From the NCBI RefSeq assembly GCF_025938155.1, contig NZ_JAPCZG010000001.1, positions 62,001-126,000 of the forward strand: DNA of 64,000 bases. The letters run 5' to 3'. The translations under genes and the position numbers were made by a program. Each line of letters begins with the position of its first letter. Position 1 is the stretch's first letter. This document shows positions 16,417-27,293 of this stretch, in pieces. This stretch comes from Novosphingobium sp. KCTC 2891. GTDB taxonomy: Bacteria; Pseudomonadota; Alphaproteobacteria; Sphingomonadales; Sphingomonadaceae. Below the pieces are notes generated by a model. It saw nothing but the letters and a program-made list of their open reading frames with translations. It was not told the DNA's origin and searched no databases.

Positions 16417-18137
16417 ACGCGCTGACCGCCTCGGCCGCCATCGCTTCTGGCCGCGTCCAGCTGGCCAACGTGCGCCAGCGCTCGCTGGTGACGGCCAAGG
16501 TCCGCGTGCTTTGGGTCCTGCTGCTGTTCGTGTTCGCTACGCTGACCGCCATCGTCCGCATTGCGCAGCTCGGCCTGTTCGAGGATGCGCCCGAGCGCCG
16601 TTCGATGGCCGATGCGCTGCTGCCCCCGCGCGGTGAGATCACCGACCGCAACGGCATCGCGCTGGCCCGCGCCTTCCCGTCCTATTCGCTCTGGTACAAT
16701 CCCAAGGCATTGGGCGAAGCTGGCTCGCCGCTGGTCAAGACGCCCGAGGAAGTCGCCCGGGCACTGATGACGATCTTCCCCGATGCGGACTACAAGGACC
16801 TGCTGGAGCGGCTCAAGTCCGACCATCCCAGCTACCTGCGCAAGCGCGTGCTGCCCGAGGAGGCGAACAAGGTCTTCGCGCTCGGTGAGCCGGCGCTGGA
16901 GTTCCCGCGCGAGAACCAGCGCTACTATCCGCAAGGTTCGCTGGCCGCCCACGTGCTCGGCTATGTCGATGAAGAAGGGCAGGGCCACGTCGGCATGGAG
17001 CAGGTGCTGGAGAAGCGCCTGCTCGATCCGGCGCAGCGTGGGCAGCCGGTCACGCTCTCGATCGACGCACGGGCGCAGGGCGCGCTCGAGGACGAACTGG
17101 GCCGGGGGATGCTCGAATCCAACGCCAAGGGCGCGGCCGGCATCGTGCTCGATGTGGATACCGGCGAAGTCGTGGCGCTCGCCTCGCTGCCCTCCTTCAA
17201 TCCCAACCGTTCCGACCGGGCCTTCAACGATCTCGTGTTCAACCGCGTCTCGAACCAGGTCTATGAACTCGGCTCGGTGATGAAGCCGGTCACCGTCGCT
17301 TCCGCGATCGATGCCGGCGTGATCACCAACATGGCGGTGCGTTACCCGGCCGGGGCATTGCACATCGGCCGTTTCACGATCCACGACAGCCACAATTTCG
17401 GCGCGTCGCTCAATGTGCCCGAAGCGCTGATTCACTCGTCGAACATCGTGACTGCACAAGTGGCCGACAAGCTTGGCGGGCCCGCGCTGCGGCAGACGAT
17501 GATCCAGCTTGGGATGAACGAACGCCCGACCATCGAGCTGCCCGCCCGCGGTTTTCCGATCTGGCCGCGTGGCGAATGGGCGCGGCTGACAACGATGACC
17601 GTCAGCTACGGTCACGGCATGGCGGTCACCCCGCTGCATCTCGCCGCGGCCTATGCCGCACTGGTCAACGGCGGCGTGTGGCGCCCCGCCACGCTGTACA
17701 AGCTTGCACCGGGACAGGTGCCTGCCGGTCGCCGCGTGTTCAAGGCTTCGACCAGCGCGCGGATGCGCCAGCTGCTGCGCATGATCGTGGTCGATGGCAC
17801 CGGCAAGAAGGCCGAGGCATCGGGCTTCCGCGTGGGCGGCAAGACGGGTTCGGCCGAAAAGCCCGGCAGCGGCGGTTATCGCCGCACGTCGCTGATCGCC
17901 ACGTTCGCCGCTGCCTTCCCCATGGACAAGCCGCGCTACGTCGTCGTCGCCATGCTCGATGAGCCGCAGGGCACGCAGGCGACCTCGTTCCAGCGCACCG
18001 CCGCATGGAACGCCGCGCCGATCGTCGGCCGGGTGGTGCCCCGCATCGGGCCGCTGCTGGGCGTGGTGCCGGACGCGAGCCGCGATGTCGATATTTCCGA
18101 CCTCAGCCCGCTGGTCGGCAACGGAGATGGCGAATGA
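16413..18137 (+). CDS. ftsI: Septal peptidoglycan transpeptidase FtsI (PBP3)
   Basis: This class B penicillin-binding protein crosslinks septal peptidoglycan. The 574 residues hold a membrane anchor (about 32-50), a pedestal domain starting at LLPPRGEITDRNG, and a transpeptidase domain with SxxK (Ser288-Val-Met-Lys291), SxN (Ser342-Ser-Asn344) and the KTG box in VGGKTGSAEKP. The start is GTG, overlapping the ftsL stop by 4 bases. It works with FtsW, encoded in the same cluster. Confidence 0.96.
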   Translation: MNALTASAAIASGRVQLANVRQRSLVTAKVRVLWVLLLFVFATLTAIVRIAQLGLFEDAPERRSMADALLPPRGEITDRNGIALARAFPSYSLWYNPKALGEAGSPLVKTPEEVARALMTIFPDADYKDLLERLKSDHPSYLRKRVLPEEANKVFALGEPALEFPRENQRYYPQGSLAAHVLGYVDEEGQGHVGMEQVLEKRLLDPAQRGQPVTLSIDARAQGALEDELGRGMLESNAKGAAGIVLDVDTGEVVALASLPSFNPNRSDRAFNDLVFNRVSNQVYELGSVMKPVTVASAIDAGVITNMAVRYPAGALHIGRFTIHDSHNFGASLNVPEALIHSSNIVTAQVADKLGGPALRQTMIQLGMNERPTIELPARGFPIWPRGEWARLTTMTVSYGHGMAVTPLHLAAAYAALVNGGVWRPATLYKLAPGQVPAGRRVFKASTSARMRQLLRMIVVDGTGKKAEASGFRVGGKTGSAEKPGSGGYRRTSLIATFAAAFPMDKPRYVVVAMLDEPQGTQATSFQRTAAWNAAPIVGRVVPRIGPLLGVVPDASRDVDISDLSPLVGNGDGE

Positions 18138-19585
18138 AGCTGGGCGTTCTTGCCGCTGCCGCCGGGATCGTTCCGGGCGAAAACAGCGATGCCAACGTGA
18201 CCGGCTTCGCCATCGATCATCGCAAGGTGGCGCCGGGCACGGTGTTCGGTGCCTTTCCCGGCACCCGCTTCAACGGCGAGGACTTCATCGAGGCGGCGAT
18301 CAAGGCCGGCGCGGTGGCGGTGGTCGCGCGTCCCGAGGCGCGAGTGGTCGGAGCGGCGCACATCGCGGATGCCGAGCCGCGCCGCGCTTTTGCCCGGCTT
18401 GCCGCCGGCTTCTTCACGCCCGTGCCGGAAACGGTCGTCGCCGTCACCGGGACCAACGGCAAGACTTCGACCGCCGAAATGACGCGTCAGTTGTGGCGCA
18501 TGGCGGGTCATTCGGCTGCCTCCATCGGCACGCTGGGCGTGACCACGGCCGACGAAAGCGTTTCGACCGGCCTGACCACGCCGGACATCGTGACGTTCCT
18601 GTCGAACATGACCGGGCTGGCCCGCGAAGGCGTGACCCATGTGGCCTACGAAGCGTCGAGCCACGGTCTCGACCAGTTCCGCAACGAGGGCCTGCGCGTT
18701 GCCGCCGGGGCCTTCACCAACCTCAGCCGCGACCATCTCGATTACCACGCGACGATGGACGCCTATTTCGCGGCGAAGATGCGCCTGTTCGACGAAGTCG
18801 TCGCCGATGATGGCACTGCCGTCATCTGGGCCGACGATGCCTGGTCGCAGCAGGCGATGGAGCGCGCCGGACAACGGGGGTTGGCGCTGCTCACGGTGGG
18901 AGAGCAGGGGAACTCGATCCGCCTGCTCTCCCGTACCCCCACCCAGCTCGGCCAGGTGCTGGAAATTGAACACGGCGGCACCGCGCGCAAGGTCAACCTG
19001 CCGCTGATCGGCGCCTATCAGGCCGCGAACGCGCTGGTCGCGGCGGGGCTGGTGCTGGCGACCGGCGGCGATCCGGCGCAGACCTTCGATGCGCTCGCCC
19101 GGTTGCAGCCGGTGCGCGGCCGCCTGGAGCGCGCCGCGATCAACCGCGCCGGCGCGCCGATCTATGTCGATTACGCGCACACTCCCGATGCCATCGAGGC
19201 GGCCATTGCCGCGCTGCGCCCGCACGTGGCGGGGCGACTGATCATCGTGCTGGGCGCGGGCGGCGACCGCGATGAGGGCAAGCGTTCGGAAATGGGCCGG
19301 GCGGCCTGCGCGGGGGCAGACGTGGTGATCGTCACCGATGACAATCCGCGCGGCGAGGAGCCCGCGACGATCCGTGCCGCGATCCTGCGTGGCTGCGACG
19401 ACAAGGCCCGCGAAACGGGCGACCGGCGCGAGGCAATCGGCGCCGCCATCGCCATGGCTGCGGCGGGCGACATCGTGCTCGTGGCGGGCAAGGGCCACGA
19501 ACAGGGCCAGATCGTCGGGCGGGGCGAGTCCATGCGCGTCTTGCCGTTCGACGATGTGCAGGTGGCAAGGGAGTGCACGGCATGA
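18134..19585 (+). CDS. murE: UDP-MurNAc-tripeptide ligase (meso-DAP adding)
   Basis: MurE adds the third peptide residue to UDP-MurNAc-L-Ala-D-Glu. It is a 483-residue Mur ligase with ATP loop VTGTNGKTST (about residues 105-114) and the motif DNPRGEEP, whose DNPR form is that of meso-diaminopimelate-adding enzymes, as expected for a Gram-negative cell. The ATG overlaps the ftsI stop by 4 bases, and its end overlaps murF by 4 bases. Confidence 0.97.
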   Translation: MKLGVLAAAAGIVPGENSDANVTGFAIDHRKVAPGTVFGAFPGTRFNGEDFIEAAIKAGAVAVVARPEARVVGAAHIADAEPRRAFARLAAGFFTPVPETVVAVTGTNGKTSTAEMTRQLWRMAGHSAASIGTLGVTTADESVSTGLTTPDIVTFLSNMTGLAREGVTHVAYEASSHGLDQFRNEGLRVAAGAFTNLSRDHLDYHATMDAYFAAKMRLFDEVVADDGTAVIWADDAWSQQAMERAGQRGLALLTVGEQGNSIRLLSRTPTQLGQVLEIEHGGTARKVNLPLIGAYQAANALVAAGLVLATGGDPAQTFDALARLQPVRGRLERAAINRAGAPIYVDYAHTPDAIEAAIAALRPHVAGRLIIVLGAGGDRDEGKRSEMGRAACAGADVVIVTDDNPRGEEPATIRAAILRGCDDKARETGDRREAIGAAIAMAAAGDIVLVAGKGHEQGQIVGRGESMRVLPFDDVQVARECTA

Positions 19586-21051
19586 ACGCCCATCCCGCGA
19601 TGCTCGACTGGCCGGTGGACTCGTCCGATAGGCGCGGGCTGGCGCTGTGGACCTCTGACGAGATCGTCGCGGCAACCGGCGGCACGGCCTCGGCCGCGTT
19701 CGAGGTCTCCGGCTGCGAGATCGACAGCCGCGAAGTGCGCGAAGGCGACCTGTTCTTCGCGCTCAAAGGCGAAAGCGCCGACGGTCATCGCTTCCTGGAC
19801 GGTGCGTTCCGTCGCGGTGCGGCGGCGGCCATCGTGGATCGGCCGATCGAGCACCCTCACGTGCTGGTTTCCGATACCTCAAGTGCGCTTGAGGATATGG
19901 GAAAAGCCGCGCGAAACCGGGTAGATGCGGGCATTATCGGAGTCACCGGCTCAGCCGGGAAGACCGGCGTGAAGGAAGCGCTGTTCGCGGCGCTCGACCG
20001 GGGTAGCCGAGGCCGCGCGCACCGTTCGGTGAAGAGCTACAACAACCATGTGGGCGTTCCGCTCAGCCTGGCGCGGATGCCGGCGCGCACCCGCTTCGGC
20101 GTGTTCGAGATGGGCATGAACCACGCGGGCGAACTGGCCGCGTTGACCCGGCTTGTCCGTCCCCATGTCGCCATCGTCACCACGATTGCGCCGGCGCACA
20201 TCGGTTATTTCTCCGGTGAGGAGGCCATCGCCGATGCCAAGGGCGAGATCTTCGAAGGGCTGGAACCGGGCGGGGTGGCCATCATTCCGGCCGACAGTCC
20301 GCACTATCTGCGTCTTCGCGCCAAGGCGGAGCGGCACGCCGAGCGGGTGATCGGCTTCGGATCGGGACCGGACGCGCAAGTGCGGCTGCTCGACGCGGTG
20401 CCCGCGCCCGGCGGCGGCACGCTCGTCACCGCCGATCTCGGCAGCCACAAGCTGTGTTACACAGTGGCGATGCCCGGCGCGCATTGGGTCGCCAATTCGC
20501 TCGCGGTCATGGCCGCGGTGGAAGCCATCGGCGGTGACCTCGGCGCAGCGGGGCTGGCCCTGTCCGAAATGGAAGGCCTGGCCGGCCGCGGCGCGCGCCA
20601 CACCGTCCCTGCGCGCGGCGGCGACGGTTCGGGCGAGGCACTGCTGATCGACGAAAGTTACAACGCCAACCCGGCCTCGATGCGCGTGACCATCGCGCAA
20701 CTGGGTGCCACGCCGGCCCGGCGCCGGGTGGCGGTGCTGGGCGCGATGCGCGAACTGGGCGCCGAGGAAGATCGCTATCACCGCGAGCTGGCCGAACCGC
20801 TGCTGGCCGCCATGGTCGACCGTGTGATCCTCGTTGGTCCGGAAATGGCGGCTTTGGCCGAAGCGCTGGGGAAAAGCGCGCAGCCCGCGCTTGCCGGAAC
20901 AATCGAAGTCGATCATGTCGAAACGGCGGCCGAAGCGGCGGAATGCCTAGCTTCGGAGGGGCCGCAGGGTGGCGACGCCATCCTCGTAAAAGGGTCGAAT
21001 TCGGTCGGACTTGGCGCGCTGGTGCGCGCTCTGACGGCCAGGGAAAACTGA
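19582..21051 (+). CDS. murF: UDP-MurNAc-tripeptide D-Ala-D-Ala ligase
   Basis: MurF attaches D-Ala-D-Ala to UDP-MurNAc-tripeptide. The 489-residue product has the Mur ligase ATP loop GVTGSAGKTGVKE, the NNHVGVPLSL motif typical of MurF, and DESYNANPASM in the C-terminal domain. I used the ATG at 19582, which overlaps the murE stop; a GTG 9 bases earlier is possible. mraY starts on the next base after its stop. Confidence 0.96.
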   Translation: MNAHPAMLDWPVDSSDRRGLALWTSDEIVAATGGTASAAFEVSGCEIDSREVREGDLFFALKGESADGHRFLDGAFRRGAAAAIVDRPIEHPHVLVSDTSSALEDMGKAARNRVDAGIIGVTGSAGKTGVKEALFAALDRGSRGRAHRSVKSYNNHVGVPLSLARMPARTRFGVFEMGMNHAGELAALTRLVRPHVAIVTTIAPAHIGYFSGEEAIADAKGEIFEGLEPGGVAIIPADSPHYLRLRAKAERHAERVIGFGSGPDAQVRLLDAVPAPGGGTLVTADLGSHKLCYTVAMPGAHWVANSLAVMAAVEAIGGDLGAAGLALSEMEGLAGRGARHTVPARGGDGSGEALLIDESYNANPASMRVTIAQLGATPARRRVAVLGAMRELGAEEDRYHRELAEPLLAAMVDRVILVGPEMAALAEALGKSAQPALAGTIEVDHVETAAEAAECLASEGPQGGDAILVKGSNSVGLGALVRALTAREN

Positions 21052-22116
21052 ATGCTCTACCTGCTGGCGCACTGGCTTCACTACGAGGGGTTCAGCAACC
21101 TCTTCCGCTACCAGACCTTCCGGGCCGGCGCGGCGCTGCTGACCGCGCTGATCATCGGGTTGCTGATCGGTCCGCGCTTCATCAACATGTTGCGCGTCCG
21201 CCAGGGCAAGGGCCAGCCGATCCGCGAGGACGGTCCGCAGACGCATCTCGCCAAGCGCGGCACGCCGACGATGGGCGGGCTGATGATCGTCACGTCGCTC
21301 ACGCTCGGCCTGCTGCTGTGGATGGACCTGTCGAGCCGCTATGTCTGGGCGTGCCTGGCCGTGACCATCGGCTTCGGCCTGATCGGCTTCCTTGACGATT
21401 ACGACAAGGTCACCAAATACGCACACAAGGGCGTGCCGGCGAAAATCCGCCTGCTGGCCGAATTCGTCGTGGCCGGCATCGCCGCCGCGCTGGTGGTGAC
21501 AGAAACCAATCTCTACGTGCCGCTGTTCAGCAATCTCTACATCCCGCTCGGGCCGTTCTATTACCTGTTCGCGGCTTTCGTGATCGTGGGTGCCGGCAAC
21601 GCGGTGAACCTGACCGACGGGCTCGACGGTCTGGCGATCATGCCGGTGATCATCGCCTCGGGTACGTTCGCGATCATCGCCTATCTCGCCGGCCGTGCCG
21701 ACTTCGCGCACTATCTGGGCATTCCCCATGTGCCGGGGGCGGGCGAACTGGCGATCTTCTGCGGCGCGGTGATGGGCGCGGGCCTTGCCTTCCTGTGGTT
21801 CAACGCGCCGCCGGCGGCGGTGTTCATGGGCGACACGGGCAGCCTTGCACTGGGCGGCACGCTGGGCGTGATCGCAGTGTCCGCGCATCACGAGATCGTG
21901 CTGGCCATCGTCGGCGGGCTGTTCGTGATGGAAGCCGTCTCGGTGATCGTGCAGGTCTTTGTCTACAAGCGCACGGGCAAGCGGGTGTTCCGCATGGCCC
22001 CGATCCACCACCACTTCGAGCAGCTGGGCTGGAAGGAATCGACCGTGGTGATCCGCTTCTGGATCGTATCGATCGTGCTGGCGCTGCTTGGCCTCGCCAC
22101 GCTGAAGGTGCGATGA
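21052..22116 (+). CDS. mraY: Phospho-MurNAc-pentapeptide transferase
   Basis: MraY transfers phospho-MurNAc-pentapeptide to undecaprenyl phosphate, giving lipid I at the inner membrane. It is a 354-residue protein with about ten membrane spans. Conserved loops are visible: [16 protein letters not shown] (Asp pair), [14 protein letters not shown] and the histidine-rich MAPIHHHFE. It overlaps murD by 4 bases. Confidence 0.98.
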   Translation: MLYLLAHWLHYEGFSNLFRYQTFRAGAALLTALIIGLLIGPRFINMLRVRQGKGQPIREDGPQTHLAKRGTPTMGGLMIVTSLTLGLLLWMDLSSRYVWACLAVTIGFGLIGFLDDYDKVTKYAHKGVPAKIRLLAEFVVAGIAAALVVTETNLYVPLFSNLYIPLGPFYYLFAAFVIVGAGNAVNLTDGLDGLAIMPVIIASGTFAIIAYLAGRADFAHYLGIPHVPGAGELAIFCGAVMGAGLAFLWFNAPPAAVFMGDTGSLALGGTLGVIAVSAHHEIVLAIVGGLFVMEAVSVIVQVFVYKRTGKRVFRMAPIHHHFEQLGWKESTVVIRFWIVSIVLALLGLATLKVR

Positions 22117-23459
22117 TCGTCTCGCCCGCCTTTGCCGGCAAGCGCTATGCTGTGCTCGGTCTCGCCCGGTCGGGCCAGACGAGCGTCGACACGCTGCTCG
22201 CCAGCGGAGCGGACGTCACTGCCTGGGACACGCGCGAGGAAGCGCGTGCCGCCTGCGATCCGCGCGTCACCATCGCCGATCCGCTGACGCTGGACCTCAC
22301 CGGGTTCGCGGGCGTGGTCGTGTCGCCGGGCGTTCCGCTCAATCGCCACCCCATCGCCGCCCATGCCGCCTCGTTCGGCGTGCCGGTGATCGGCGACATC
22401 GAACTGTTCGCGCAGGCGCGGCCCAGCCTGCCGCCGCACCGCGTGGTGGGCATCACCGGCACCAACGGCAAGTCGACCACCACCGCGCTGGTCCATCACT
22501 TGTGCGAAGCCGCCGGCCTGCCCGTGCGCATGGGCGGCAATATCGGGCTGCCGGTTCTGGGGCAGGACCCGCTGCCCGAAGGCGGCGTCTATGTGCTCGA
22601 ACTGTCGAGCTACCAGATCGACCTGACGTTCAGCCTTGAAGCGGACGTGGCCGCGCTGATCAATCTCAGCCCCGACCATCTCGACCGCTATGACGGCTTC
22701 GAAGGCTATGCCGCGTCCAAGGCGCGCCTGTTCGCGATGCAACGGGCGGACCAGCACGCGGTGTTCGGCCGGGGCGATGCGCACACGCTGCACATCGCCG
22801 GGCAGGTTTCGGGCACCCGCGCGGGCGGCCTTGTCCACATCGTCGATCCGCTGTCGCTGGAAGGGCAGGCGAACTGGCCTTCGCTGCAAGGGCCGCACAA
22901 TCTCCAGAACGCGGCGATCGCGGTGGAGATCGCGCGCGCCCTTGGCATTGCCGACGACGTGTGGCGGCGCGGGCTGGAAACCTTCGTCGGCCTGCCGCAC
23001 CGCATGGAGCGCGTGGCCGAAGCGCGCGGGGTGCTGTTCATCAACGACAGCAAGGCGACCAACCCGGCGTCCACCGCACCCGCGCTAGGGGCTTTCCCGC
23101 GCATCCACTGGATTCTCGGCGGACTGCCCAAGGGCGACGACCTTGATGAATGCGCGCCCTATTTCGGCAACGTGGTGCAGGCCTATACCATCGGCGAGGC
23201 GGGGCCGCGCTTTGCCGAGATCCTTGAGCCGGTCATGCCCGTTCAGCGCAGCGAGATGCTGTGCGACGCAGTGCGCCAGGCGATGGACGCAGCCCACCCC
23301 GGTGATGTGATCATGCTTTCGCCGGCCTGCGCCAGCTTCGACCAGTTCCGCGATTTCGAAGCGCGGGGCGACAGTTTCCGCCAGATCGTGGAGGCGCTGA
23401 TCGAGGATCAGTCCGCCCCCTGTCCCACGGCCGGAGCGCCGGAAGGGCACAAGGGGTGA
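22113..23459 (+). CDS. murD: UDP-MurNAc-L-Ala D-Glu ligase
   Basis: MurD adds D-glutamate to UDP-MurNAc-L-Ala. The 448-residue product shows an N-terminal UDP-binding Rossmann part ([13 protein letters not shown]), ATP loop [12 protein letters not shown] and the C-terminal [11 protein letters not shown]. The ATG at 22113 overlaps the mraY stop. The following ftsW overlaps by 4 bases. Confidence 0.97.
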   Translation: MIVSPAFAGKRYAVLGLARSGQTSVDTLLASGADVTAWDTREEARAACDPRVTIADPLTLDLTGFAGVVVSPGVPLNRHPIAAHAASFGVPVIGDIELFAQARPSLPPHRVVGITGTNGKSTTTALVHHLCEAAGLPVRMGGNIGLPVLGQDPLPEGGVYVLELSSYQIDLTFSLEADVAALINLSPDHLDRYDGFEGYAASKARLFAMQRADQHAVFGRGDAHTLHIAGQVSGTRAGGLVHIVDPLSLEGQANWPSLQGPHNLQNAAIAVEIARALGIADDVWRRGLETFVGLPHRMERVAEARGVLFINDSKATNPASTAPALGAFPRIHWILGGLPKGDDLDECAPYFGNVVQAYTIGEAGPRFAEILEPVMPVQRSEMLCDAVRQAMDAAHPGDVIMLSPACASFDQFRDFEARGDSFRQIVEALIEDQSAPCPTAGAPEGHKG

Positions 23460-24691
23460 GCACCGCGACCAGCCCCACACGCCACGTTACCACCACCACC
23501 CGCGACGGCGGTGTGCGCGTGGTCGGGCGCGGCAATCGCTATCGCCGCAGCCGCCGCAGCGAGCTGGTGATCTGGTGGCGCGAGATCGACCGCGTGCTGC
23601 TCGGCCTCGTCCTGTCACTGGTCGTGATCGGAACGATCGCCGTGGCCGCGGCCTCCCCGGCGAGTGCCCACCGTCTTTCGACCGCGCAAAAGTCGCTGGG
23701 CGATCTCTACTTCTTCTGGCTGCACTTGCGCTGGCTCGCGCTGGGGCTTGTCGCGATGTTCGTGGCTTCGTTGCTGCCCAAGGAGTCCGCGCGGCGGCTT
23801 GCCATCCTGATCGCCGGCGCGATGATCGTGGCGCTCGTCCTCGTGCCGCTCGTCGGCAGCGAGGTGAAGGGGGCCAAGCGCTGGCTGTGGATCGGCTTCA
23901 GCCTGCAACCGTCCGAATTTCTGAAGCCCGGCTTTGCCATTGCGGTGGCCTGGATCCTGTCGTGGCGGCTGCGCGATCCCAATATGCCGGTCATCGCCAT
24001 CACCATGGGCCTGATGGGCCTGACCGGGGCGCTGCTCATGGCGCAGCCCGATTTCGGATCGACGGTGCTGTTCGGCGGGGTGTGGTTCGTGCTCGTCCTG
24101 CTTTCCGGCCTGTCGGTCAACCGCATCCTGTGGAGCGTGGGCGGCGGCATTGTCGTCGTGGTCATGGCCTATCTGTTCTATCCCAACGCCACCCACCGCA
24201 TCGATGCGTTCATTTCGGGCGGCAGCGAGTTCGATCAGGTCGATCTGGCCATGCGCACCATGCTCAACGGCGGGTGGAGCGGTGCTGGGCTGTGGCTGGG
24301 GAGCCGCAAGAACGCGCTGCCCGAAGCGCATACCGACTACATCTTCTCGGTGATCGGCGAGGAGTTCGGTCTCATCGCCTGCGCGCTGATCGTGGTGATC
24401 TACTGCGCCATCGTGATCCGCGTGATGCTGCGCCTGATGGACGAGGATGATCTTTTCACCATTCTCGCCGGGGCCGGGCTGACCGCGCAGCTCGCCGGGC
24501 AGGCATTCATCAACATCCTCGTCAATCTTCAGCTCTTCCCCTCGAAAGGCATGACCCTGCCGCTCATCAGTTACGGCGGATCGTCGACCATCGCGCTCCT
24601 GCTCGGTGTTGGCTTCCTGCTCGCCATCACGCGCCGCAATCCCTATCTGAGCCGCGAAACCTTCGACTTCAGGGAGCTTCCGCGCAAATGA
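23456..24691 (+). CDS. ftsW: Septal peptidoglycan glycosyltransferase FtsW
   Basis: FtsW polymerises lipid II glycans at the septum as partner of FtsI. It is a 411-residue SEDS protein with about ten membrane spans after a basic 45-residue cytoplasmic N-terminus (Thr/Arg-rich). The family motif GMTLPLISYGGSS is near the C-terminus, and KRWLWIGFSLQPSEF marks the central SEDS region. The start is GTG, overlapping the murD stop. Confidence 0.96.
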   Translation: MSTATSPTRHVTTTTRDGGVRVVGRGNRYRRSRRSELVIWWREIDRVLLGLVLSLVVIGTIAVAAASPASAHRLSTAQKSLGDLYFFWLHLRWLALGLVAMFVASLLPKESARRLAILIAGAMIVALVLVPLVGSEVKGAKRWLWIGFSLQPSEFLKPGFAIAVAWILSWRLRDPNMPVIAITMGLMGLTGALLMAQPDFGSTVLFGGVWFVLVLLSGLSVNRILWSVGGGIVVVVMAYLFYPNATHRIDAFISGGSEFDQVDLAMRTMLNGGWSGAGLWLGSRKNALPEAHTDYIFSVIGEEFGLIACALIVVIYCAIVIRVMLRLMDEDDLFTILAGAGLTAQLAGQAFINILVNLQLFPSKGMTLPLISYGGSSTIALLLGVGFLLAITRRNPYLSRETFDFRELPRK

Positions 24692-25884
24692 GCGCCCAAC
24701 ATCCCCCCGGTGTCTCGCGGCACTACGTTCTCGCGGCAGGCGGTACGGGCGGGCACTTGTTGCCCGCCTTCGCGCTTGCGGTGGAGCTGGAACGGCGCGG
24801 CCACCACGTTGCGCTGGTGACGGACGAGCGCGGCGCGAAGATCCCCGGCAAGCCCTCGTTCCTGCCCGCGCACGTGCTGCCGGCGGGCCGGCTGGGCAAG
24901 AACCCAGTCGCTCTCGCAAAGGGGCTGCGTGCGATCTGGCGCGGCCGGGCGATGGCGCTGCGCCTGTTCGAAAGCTTCGAGCCTTCGTGCGTTGTGGGCT
25001 TCGGTGGCTACCCGGCGCTGCCCGCGCTGCTGGCGGCGCGTTCGGCGCGCATCCCCACCGTGATCCACGAACAGAACGCCGTGCTGGGCCGGGTCAACCG
25101 CTTCCTGGCGAAGCGCGTCGATGCCATCGCCACCGCCTACCAGGAGGTCGACCGGCTCGACCCCAAGCTGTCGGGCAAAGTGCATCTCGTCGGCAATCCG
25201 GTGCGCCCGGAAGTGCTGACCCTGCGCAGCGAACCGTTTCCCGAATTCGATGAGGACAGCCTGTTCCGCGTGCTGGTAACCGGCGGCAGCCAGGGCGCGT
25301 CGGTGCTGTCCGACGTCGTTCCCGATGGCCTCGCCATGCTGCCCGCCGCACTGCGCCACCGGCTGCAGGTGACCCAGCAGTGCCGGCCCGAGGATATCGA
25401 GGCGGTGCGCGCGCGCTATGCCGGGCATCAGATTCCGGCTGAGCTCGGCACCTATTTCGAAGACATGGCCAGCCGCCTTGCCGAAGCGCACCTGTTCATC
25501 GGCCGTGCCGGCGCTTCCACCATCGCGGAGCTGACTGCGGTTGGCCGTCCGGCCATCCTCGTGCCGCTGCCCATCGCCACCGACGATCACCAGGCCGCCA
25601 ACACGCGCGAGATCGTGCGCGCGGGCGGGGCGCGGGCGATCCGCCAGACCGGCTTTACCCCCAAGGAACTCGCGAAGCAGATCCAGACGATGGCGCTCCA
25701 TCCCCACTCCCTCGCCAACGCTGCCCATGCCGCGTGGAACTGCGGCCTGCCCAATGCCGTGTCCGACCTTGCCGATCTGGTCGAAGGCTTCGGCGGCGCG
25801 CCGCTGATGGACGTGTTCCGCGTCGATGCCGCGGCCCCGGCGGCCCGCTCGGGCGAAGCGCTCGCGCACGGAGGCGCGGCATGA
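24688..25884 (+). CDS. murG: Lipid II synthase MurG
   Basis: MurG is a GT-B glycosyltransferase that adds GlcNAc to lipid I on the cytoplasmic membrane face. The 398-residue product has the glycine-rich N-terminal loop [12 protein letters not shown], the [13 protein letters not shown] and [11 protein letters not shown] motifs, and the donor-site [10 protein letters not shown]. It carries a short Ala-rich C-terminal extension after the conserved domain. Both ends overlap neighbours by 4 bases. Confidence 0.97.
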   Translation: MSAQHPPGVSRHYVLAAGGTGGHLLPAFALAVELERRGHHVALVTDERGAKIPGKPSFLPAHVLPAGRLGKNPVALAKGLRAIWRGRAMALRLFESFEPSCVVGFGGYPALPALLAARSARIPTVIHEQNAVLGRVNRFLAKRVDAIATAYQEVDRLDPKLSGKVHLVGNPVRPEVLTLRSEPFPEFDEDSLFRVLVTGGSQGASVLSDVVPDGLAMLPAALRHRLQVTQQCRPEDIEAVRARYAGHQIPAELGTYFEDMASRLAEAHLFIGRAGASTIAELTAVGRPAILVPLPIATDDHQAANTREIVRAGGARAIRQTGFTPKELAKQIQTMALHPHSLANAAHAAWNCGLPNAVSDLADLVEGFGGAPLMDVFRVDAAAPAARSGEALAHGGAA

Positions 25885-27293
25885 AGGGCGTCGGCATCGA
25901 GATCGGGACGATCCACTTCGTCGGCATCGGCGGCATCGGGATGTCCGGCATCGCCGAAGTGATGCACAACATGGGCTATTCGGTGCAAGGCTCCGACATG
26001 GCTGAAAGCTATGTCGTCGAAGGCCTCCGCAGCCGCGGGATCAAGGTGATGATCGGCCAGACGGCCGAGAACGTCGACGGCGTGTCGGTCGTCGTCACCT
26101 CCACCGCCGTGAAGCGCGACAATCCCGAAGTCGTGGCCGCACTGGAAGCCCGCGTTCCCGTGGTGCGCCGCGCGGAAATGCTGGCCGAACTGATGCGGCT
26201 CAAGAACACCGTGGCTGTGGCCGGCACCCACGGCAAGACCACTACCACCTCGATGGTCGCCTGCCTGCTCGATGCCGGCGGGATCGATCCGACCGTGATC
26301 AACGGCGGGATCATCAATTCCTACGGCTCGAACGCTCGCCTTGGCGACAGCGATTGGATGGTGGTCGAAGCCGACGAAAGCGACGGTTCCTTCCTGCGCC
26401 TAGACGGTACGATCGCGGTCGTGACCAACATCGATCCCGAACACCTCGATCACTACGGTTCGTTCGACAAGGTCAAGGATGCCTTCGTCGAATTCATCGA
26501 GAACGTGCCCTTCTACGGCGCGGCGATGCTGTGCATCGACCATCCCGAAGTGCAGGCGATCATTCCCAAGGTGCGCGATCGCCGCGTCATCACCTATGGC
26601 TTCTCCGCGCAGGCTGACGTTCGCGGCGAGGCGGTGACGCCGATCCCCGGCGGCAACCGCTTTAACGCGGTGCTGCGCCAGCGCGATGGCTCGTTCCAGC
26701 GGATCGAGGATATCGAACTGCCGATGCCCGGCCGCCACAACGTCCAGAACGCGCTCGCCGCCGTGGCCGTCGCGCGCGAGATGGGCTGCTCGAACGAGTG
26801 CATCCGCACCGGCTTCGCCAAGTTCGGCGGGGTGAAGCGCCGCTTCACCAAGGTGGGCGAAGTCGCGGGCGCAACGATCATTGACGACTACGGCCACCAC
26901 CCGGTCGAAATCCGCGCCGTGCTCGCTGCGGCGCGCGAAGGGGTGAAGGGCCGGGTCATCGCCGTGGTCCAGCCGCACCGCTTCACCCGCCTGCGCGATC
27001 ACATGGAAGACTTCCAGGGCGCGTTCAACGATGCCGACGTGGTCTATGCCGCGCCGGTCTATCCCGCGGGCGAACAGCCGATCGAGGGCGTGGACAGCGC
27101 CGCGATGGTCGAAGGCATCAAAGCGCGCGGCCACCGCAGCGCGCACCTGATAGCCGGGCCGGACGCGCTGGCGAAGGAACTGGCCGGCACGGTGCAGCCG
27201 GGCGACATGGTCGTCTGCCTGGGGGCGGGCGATATCACCAAGTGGGCGGCCGGCCTTGCTTCTGCCATCGAGCGGGAAAGGGGCGCCGCGTGA
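25881..27293 (+). CDS. murC: UDP-N-acetylmuramate L-Ala ligase
   Basis: MurC adds the first amino acid to UDP-MurNAc. The 470-residue product opens with the family Rossmann motif [15 protein letters not shown], has ATP loop [12 protein letters not shown] and the C-terminal motif [10 protein letters not shown]. The ATG at 25881 overlaps the murG stop; the stop overlaps the murB GTG. This is the committed ligase step of the pathway encoded here. Confidence 0.98.
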   Translation: MKGVGIEIGTIHFVGIGGIGMSGIAEVMHNMGYSVQGSDMAESYVVEGLRSRGIKVMIGQTAENVDGVSVVVTSTAVKRDNPEVVAALEARVPVVRRAEMLAELMRLKNTVAVAGTHGKTTTTSMVACLLDAGGIDPTVINGGIINSYGSNARLGDSDWMVVEADESDGSFLRLDGTIAVVTNIDPEHLDHYGSFDKVKDAFVEFIENVPFYGAAMLCIDHPEVQAIIPKVRDRRVITYGFSAQADVRGEAVTPIPGGNRFNAVLRQRDGSFQRIEDIELPMPGRHNVQNALAAVAVAREMGCSNECIRTGFAKFGGVKRRFTKVGEVAGATIIDDYGHHPVEIRAVLAAAREGVKGRVIAVVQPHRFTRLRDHMEDFQGAFNDADVVYAAPVYPAGEQPIEGVDSAAMVEGIKARGHRSAHLIAGPDALAKELAGTVQPGDMVVCLGAGDITKWAAGLASAIERERGAA